Part shown: piece after piece, positions 60,169-64,000 of the stretch
Numbering within the stretch: the stretch's first letter is position 1
Layout of the letters: every line of letters starts with the position of its first letter
NCBI RefSeq assembly: GCF_001485415.1
Contig: NZ_BCMQ01000006.1
Span: 124,001 to 188,000, forward strand
Reading direction: 5' to 3'
Source: Myroides odoratimimus
GTDB taxonomy: Bacteria > Bacteroidota > Bacteroidia > Flavobacteriales > Flavobacteriaceae
DNA length: 64,000 nucleotides
The notes under the pieces: generated by a model
The model's database searches: none
What the model saw: only the letters and a program-made list of their open reading frames with translations
What the model was told of the DNA's origin: nothing
Program-made: the position numbers and the translations under genes

Positions 60169-60852
60169 ATGGGCAGATGTGAACAGTGTATTATTAGAGA
60201 ATTTAGTTCTCTAAAAGCATTAACTAGAGAAGAGCTTTTAACAATATCTGAAACTAAAACTCACTTTATCGTAAAGAAAGGGGAAACCATCTTCAGTGAA
60301 GGTGATAACCTTAATGGTGTATTTTGTATCAAGGACGGTTTTTGTAAATTAACAAAACTCAACTCTAATGGTAAAGACACAATTGTTAAGCTTGCTAAGA
60401 ATGGAGACCTTTTAGGACAACGCTCTATCATTAATGAAGAGACATCTAATCTTACTGCAACAGCGATTGAAGATATGCAAATCTGTTTTATTCCTAAGAA
60501 AGAAATGATGGAATACTTCACGGATAACAATAAATTCTCTTTACTTGTAACGAGAGACATCTGTAACCACTTAAAAGATGCAGACAAAGGCTTAGCTGAT
60601 CACACTCACAAGACAGTTAAAGAGCGTCTTGCTATTATACTTCTAAAACTTGAAGAAGTAGGTGGTATTAATCCAGAAAATAATGCACTGAATATCCAAT
60701 TATCAAGAGAAGATCTTGCTAATATGGTCGGTACTGCCACAGAAAGCTGTATTCGCTTATTATCAGAGCTTAAAAAGGACGGTATAATAGAATTATCCGG
60801 TAAAAAGATTATTCTAAAAGACAAAAACGAACTAAAAGCATTAGCTCAATAA
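60169..60852 (+). CDS. Crp/Fnr family transcriptional regulator
   Basis: A 227-residue regulator. Start at the ATG at 60169 (MGRCEQCIIREFSS); the TTG at 60163 adds two codons only. The N-terminal Cys pair CEQC may hold an iron-sulphur cluster, but FNR's four-Cys set is not complete in spacing. The cNMP-like sensory domain (~20-130) contains FSEGDNLNGVFCIKDGFCKL and KNGDLLGQRS. The HTH domain contains LSREDLANMVGTATESCIRLLSELKKDG. It is divergent from ccoI and is the likely regulator of the cco operons. Confidence 0.93.
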   Translation: MGRCEQCIIREFSSLKALTREELLTISETKTHFIVKKGETIFSEGDNLNGVFCIKDGFCKLTKLNSNGKDTIVKLAKNGDLLGQRSIINEETSNLTATAIEDMQICFIPKKEMMEYFTDNNKFSLLVTRDICNHLKDADKGLADHTHKTVKERLAIILLKLEEVGGINPENNALNIQLSREDLANMVGTATESCIRLLSELKKDGIIELSGKKIILKDKNELKALAQ

Positions 60853-60940
60853 TATCATTCATTCTTTAACGTAACTTTTTATCATTTAAACTTAGATATC
60901 ATTATTTAATATTCTTAAAATAATGTATTTTCGCAACATG

Positions 60941-61960
60941 ATGAATGAAAAATATATAGAGCAACTACAATCTATTTTAAGCTCGCCAAAAAAGATAAGT
61001 ATTATCCCTCATAGAAATCCTGATGGTGACGCCATTGGCTCTACATTAGGGTTGTACCATATTTTAAAAGCATTAGGACATGACGCATATATTATATCTC
61101 CTAATGATTTTCCACACTTCCTTGCCTGGATGCCAGCTAGTGAAAACATTATCATTTTTGATAAAAAAAGAGAATTAGCTAATCAGATTCTTTCTTCTAG
61201 TGACTATATCTTCACTTTAGACTTTAATATTCTATTAAGAACAGGGGAGGAAATGGAAAAAGTTCTTGAAAAGATGACTGCTCCATTTGTAATGATAGAC
61301 CACCACCAAATGCCCGGTGACTATGCTACATTAACCTTCTCTAATCCAGAGTTTGGGTCTACATGCGAACTTCTATACACTATTATACAAGCATTAAAAC
61401 TAACTCATTTAGTTGATAAAGATGCTGCTACATGTATATACACAGGTATTGTAACTGACTCAGGTTCTTTTAGGTTCCCTAAAACAAATGCCAACACTCA
61501 CCGTGTTGTAGCAGAATTGATAGACAAAGGAATAGACAACCCTGCTATACACAATGCTTTATTTGACAACAGTAATTACAACAGATTACAATTATTAGGT
61601 AAAGCACTCCAAAACATGGTAATCTTGCCAGAATACAATACATCATATATATATCTGACTGATAAAGAACTTAACGAGTTCCAACATCAAAAAGGAGACA
61701 CAGAAGGTTTTGTTAACTATGGGTTATCAATTAAAGGGATTGACCTAACCTTTTTCTTTATTGAAAGAAAAGATGAAGGCATTGTAAAAATATCACTAAG
61801 ATCACAAGGCAATATGGACGTGAACCAACTAGCACGTAAATATTTCGAAGGTGGAGGGCATGTAAATGCCGCAGGTGGTAAATCTACACTATCTTTAGAA
61901 GATACAATAACTCGATTTACAGACATCATTAAAAAGCATAAAAAAGAATTCTATGTATAA
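60941..61960 (+). CDS. DHH family phosphoesterase (NrnA-like)
   Basis: A 339-residue DHH/DHHA1 phosphoesterase, nano-RNase/pAp phosphatase type. Motifs: HRNPDGDAIGSTLGL near residue 25, DFN (about 90), the DHH motif VMIDHHQMPGD near residue 115, TDSGSFRFPKT near residue 175, and the DHHA1 glycine loop GGGHVNAAGGK near the end. It hydrolyses short oligoribonucleotides or pAp. ATGs at 60923, 60938 and 60941 are possible; I favour 60941 (MNEKYIEQL), since the -7-like TATTTTCG lies at 60926. It overlaps gldI by 8 nt. Confidence 0.93.
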   Translation: MNEKYIEQLQSILSSPKKISIIPHRNPDGDAIGSTLGLYHILKALGHDAYIISPNDFPHFLAWMPASENIIIFDKKRELANQILSSSDYIFTLDFNILLRTGEEMEKVLEKMTAPFVMIDHHQMPGDYATLTFSNPEFGSTCELLYTIIQALKLTHLVDKDAATCIYTGIVTDSGSFRFPKTNANTHRVVAELIDKGIDNPAIHNALFDNSNYNRLQLLGKALQNMVILPEYNTSYIYLTDKELNEFQHQKGDTEGFVNYGLSIKGIDLTFFFIERKDEGIVKISLRSQGNMDVNQLARKYFEGGGHVNAAGGKSTLSLEDTITRFTDIIKKHKKEFYV

Positions 61961-62504
61961 ATCTATTCAGTTTCTAAGTATAGCATTATTTGCTGTTTTT
62001 GCTACTAGTTGTAATCAAGATAAAGAAGCAAGAAAACCGATATCAAAGTCAAAAGAAAGCATTATACAAAGCTCTGCTTTGAAAAATATGGATATGGTTA
62101 AAAGTGAAGAAGAACTCATAAGCCAATACATAGAAACAGATAAAGATAATACATATATCAATTCTAAAAACGGTTTTTGGTACAGCTATCAAGAACGAAA
62201 AATACATGACTCTATCAGACCTTCAGAAGGTAATACTGTCATGTACACTTATGAAATAAGCACTTTACAAGACAGTTTATTATATTCTTCTAATGACATC
62301 GGAGTACTATCTTATATAGTTGATAAAGAAGACATCCTTCCTATATTAAGACACTCTATCAAGCTCATGAAGAAAAATGAGTCTATCAAAGTACTTAGCC
62401 CTTCTATATTAGCATACAGCTATCTAGGCGACAGAAACAAAATAGGTAAAAATCAACCATTAATATTCACTATAGATTTAAAATCAATAGAAAAAAGTAA
62501 CTAA
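61953..62504 (+). CDS. gldI: Gliding motility lipoprotein GldI (FKBP-like)
   Basis: A 183-residue lipoprotein with lipobox ATSC (Cys20). The C-terminal half is a degenerate FKBP fold (GNTVMYTYEISTLQDSLLYSS..., LGDRNKIGKNQPLIFTIDLKSIE). It matches GldI, a peptidyl-prolyl isomerase-like protein needed for gliding in Flavobacterium johnsoniae. The gene overlaps the DHH gene by 8 nt and ends 6 nt before the PPIase fusion gene, one operon. Confidence 0.88.
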   Translation: MYKSIQFLSIALFAVFATSCNQDKEARKPISKSKESIIQSSALKNMDMVKSEEELISQYIETDKDNTYINSKNGFWYSYQERKIHDSIRPSEGNTVMYTYEISTLQDSLLYSSNDIGVLSYIVDKEDILPILRHSIKLMKKNESIKVLSPSILAYSYLGDRNKIGKNQPLIFTIDLKSIEKSN

Positions 62505-62510
62505 AATAAT

Positions 62511-63590
62511 ATGAAAAAAATGACAAGTTTAATTCTAAGTATTGTAGCATTAGCTGCTTCTTGTACTTCAGCTAAGACAGATTTACCTGATGGTTTATAT
62601 GCTGATATCAAAACATCAAAAGGTAATATCGTTGTTGAACTAGAATATGAGAAAGCACCAGTAACAGTTGCTAACTTCGTTTCATTAGCAGAAGGTAATA
62701 ACCCTTTTGTGGACAAACAATATAAAGACAAACCTTATTTTGATGGTATCGCCTTTCACAGAGTAGAACCTAATTTTGTTATACAAGGTGGAGACCCTAC
62801 AGGTACAGGTTCTGGTGGACCAGGATATGTATTTAAAGACGAATTTGACCCAAGTTTAAAACATGATAAAGCAGGTACTTTATCTATGGCAAACAGCGGT
62901 CCTTTTACAAACGGAAGTCAATTCTTTATTACACATAAAGCTACTCCACATTTAGATGGAATGCATTCAGTTTTTGGATATACTGTAAAAGGTCTTGATA
63001 TAGTTAATGCTATCACTCAAGGAGACAAAATGGAGTCTGTAAAAATCATTAGAGTAGGAAAAGAAGCTAAAAAATTCAACGCAGTCAAAGTGTTTAAAAA
63101 ATACTTTGAAGACGCTGACAAAGCTAAAAAAGATCAAGCAGACAAAGTAGAAGGTGCCCAAAAAGAATACGCTACTAAATTCGCAGAATTAAAAGCAAAA
63201 GCTACTAAAACACACTCAGGTCTATCTTACGTTATCATTAATGAAGGAGAAGGTAAAAAACCTAATATCGGGCAAGATGTAATGATTGACTACGCAGGAT
63301 TCTTTGAAAACGGACTTATGTTTGATTCAAGTAATGAAGAATTATCTAAGCTATTCGGTACTTTTGATCAAAGAAGAGCTAACGCTAACCAATACATCCC
63401 TATCCCTTTTAAATATGGTACTAAAACAGGTTTAATACCAGGTTTCATTGAAGGAATAGAGCAAATGAAAATAGGAGACAAAGCGATTATCTTTATCCCT
63501 TCTCATTTAGCTTATGGAGAACGTGGAGTTGGTCCTATCCCTCCTAACACTGATTTAGTTTTCCAATTAGAAATGACTACTGAAAAGTAA
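62511..63590 (+). CDS. Dual-domain peptidyl-prolyl isomerase (cyclophilin-FKBP fusion) lipoprotein
   Basis: A 359-residue lipoprotein (lipobox LAASC, Cys18). An N-terminal cyclophilin domain (about 28-185) has FHRVEPNFVIQGGDPTGTGSGG and NGSQFFIT with LDGMHSVFG. A helical linker (about 190-240) follows, then a C-terminal FKBP domain (about 262-357) with DVMIDYAGFFENGLMFDSS and FIEGIEQMKIGDKAIIFIP with AYGERG. Two PPIase folds in one polypeptide (CFBP architecture) have been reported in flavobacteria. It probably folds exported proteins at the outer membrane, next to gldI. Confidence 0.93.
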   Translation: MKKMTSLILSIVALAASCTSAKTDLPDGLYADIKTSKGNIVVELEYEKAPVTVANFVSLAEGNNPFVDKQYKDKPYFDGIAFHRVEPNFVIQGGDPTGTGSGGPGYVFKDEFDPSLKHDKAGTLSMANSGPFTNGSQFFITHKATPHLDGMHSVFGYTVKGLDIVNAITQGDKMESVKIIRVGKEAKKFNAVKVFKKYFEDADKAKKDQADKVEGAQKEYATKFAELKAKATKTHSGLSYVIINEGEGKKPNIGQDVMIDYAGFFENGLMFDSSNEELSKLFGTFDQRRANANQYIPIPFKYGTKTGLIPGFIEGIEQMKIGDKAIIFIPSHLAYGERGVGPIPPNTDLVFQLEMTTEK

Positions 63591-63611
63591 TATTCCGAGA
63601 TATTTAAAATT

Positions 63612-63645
63612 ACAAAAAGGATTGACGTACGTCAATCCTTTTTTA
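63612..63645 (+). terminator. Rho-independent terminator
   Basis: A self-complementary AAAGGATTGACGTAC/GTCAATCCTTT type stem with almost no spacer, then T run, after the PPIase gene. Confidence 0.82.
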
Positions 63646-63731
63646 TTTCCACATACCAGAGCACTCCTTATTTACTCATTTAGCACTGTATAAAACCATT
63701 TAATATTCCTAACTACAAAATCTATAGAAAC

Positions 63732-63763
63732 AAAAAAAGACGTGGTTAAAACACGTCTTTTTT
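63732..63763. terminator. Terminator of secA (minus strand) in the convergent gap
   Basis: AAAAAAGACGTG / CACGTCTTTTTT stem with a short loop. A run of T exists on both strands, so it works for secA and as a backup for the PPIase operon. Confidence 0.8.
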
Positions 63764-63798
63764 ATTTCATATATCATCTTATTATGACATATCTATTT

Positions 63799-64000
63799 TT
63801 AAGCTTCAGATACCTCTTCTGCTGGTTGTTCTTGTTGTGGCAAATCTGCTCTAGTCAAGAATGTCATTACCTCTGAATCAATCTCGAAAATAGTCTTTCT
63901 AAATAACTCAAATGCTTCGAATTTATAGATCAACAATGGATCTTTTTGCTCATGTACAGCTAACTGTACAGATTGCTTTAATTCATCCATTTTTCTTAAA
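63799..64000 (-). CDS. secA: Preprotein translocase ATPase SecA (C-terminus only)
   Basis: Only the last ~66 residues are inside the window. LRKMDELKQSVQLAVHEQKDPLL is the highly conserved helical scaffold end of SecA; the reading frame is open through base 64000. It then runs FEAFELFRKTIFEIDSEVMTFLTRADLP and ends in an acidic EEVSEA tail, without the zinc-binding C-terminal motif inside the visible part. The internal Met in RKMDELK is not the start. Confidence 0.93.
   Translation of the reverse strand, partial: LRKMDELKQSVQLAVHEQKDPLLIYKFEAFELFRKTIFEIDSEVMTFLTRADLPQQEQPAEEVSEA

Noticed and set aside
1..64000. CRISPR arrays, transposases, integrases, phage genes
   Set aside because: No regularly spaced direct repeats and no such ORFs were found.

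Overview
The window is chromosomal DNA of a Bacteroidota, class Flavobacteriia. Indicators are low G+C, A-rich leaders, promoters of the Bacteroidetes type (TTG, 17-23 nt, TAnnTTTG), a fused CcoN-CcoO oxidase subunit, gldI, bshC, the parA-parB-DUF5683-dapB-lepB-wbqC cluster, and many DUFs typical of the group (DUF4290, DUF493, DUF4442). It looks closest to Myroides/Flavobacterium; the genus is inference. No phage, transposase or CRISPR array was seen, so this reads as core genome with a few small accessory patches.

Layout. 1-8.4 kb: murA (cut by the window edge) with DUF4290, a DUF493 gene divergent from a small P-loop kinase/ATPase, recQ-fmt, an HU gene, yqgE, a class IV aminotransferase and a START-like protein. 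8.3-9.4 kb: elongator and initiator tRNA-Met, each with its own promoter and terminator, flanking a flavodoxin-fold quinone reductase. 9.5-21.8 kb: two unknown envelope proteins; a minus-strand block with a lone DEAD-like domain, an NtrC-type regulator without HTH and an ABC-2 exporter pair; dnaJ-grpE; an SDR/DUF4442 pair; a PadR-PspC pair; and an OmpA/lipocalin lipoprotein pair. 21.9-33.8 kb: htpG, an EamA transporter, yggS, a 915-residue secreted MORN-repeat protein, a six-gene cluster (DUF2089, membrane protein, hydrolase, DUF3784, SdpI, DUF1697) and small lipoproteins. 33.8-43.3 kb is the most accessory-looking part: an unusual radical SAM protein, a small-ORF/GNAT pair resembling a toxin-antitoxin, a GNAT, an AraC regulator followed by a three-gene membrane cytochrome operon, intergenic repeats and two small orphan proteins. 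43.4-50.6 kb: bshC and the parAB-dapB-lepB-wbqC operon. 50.7-60.9 kb: a complete cbb3 oxidase locus (ccoI-S-NO-Q-P and ccoG-fixH-safE) divergent from a Crp/Fnr regulator. 60.9-64 kb: an nrnA-like phosphoesterase, gldI, a cyclophilin-FKBP fusion, and the C-terminus of secA.

How it works together. The cbb3 locus encodes the oxidase, copper pump CcoI, maturation factors CcoG/S/H and probably its own regulator. Two palindromes of the form ATGA(T/C)-N4-ATCAT lie upstream of ccoS and upstream of fnr. The ccoS copy is centred about 41 nt before the predicted transcription start, the classical position for FNR activation.

The best candidate for an undescribed system is the operon at 38.5-41.5 kb. 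A protein with the membrane core pattern of cytochrome bd subunit I carries a C-terminal haem c domain. It overlaps a second polytopic membrane protein that also ends in a haem c domain, and a 55-residue single-TM protein follows. An AraC-type gene lies just upstream, and two 9-bp direct repeats 21 bp apart sit just before the promoter. Other noteworthy departures are MurA with Asp at the fosfomycin-target Cys, DnaJ keeping only two of four zinc motifs, a single-haem CcoP, and a radical SAM protein with CX4CX2C.
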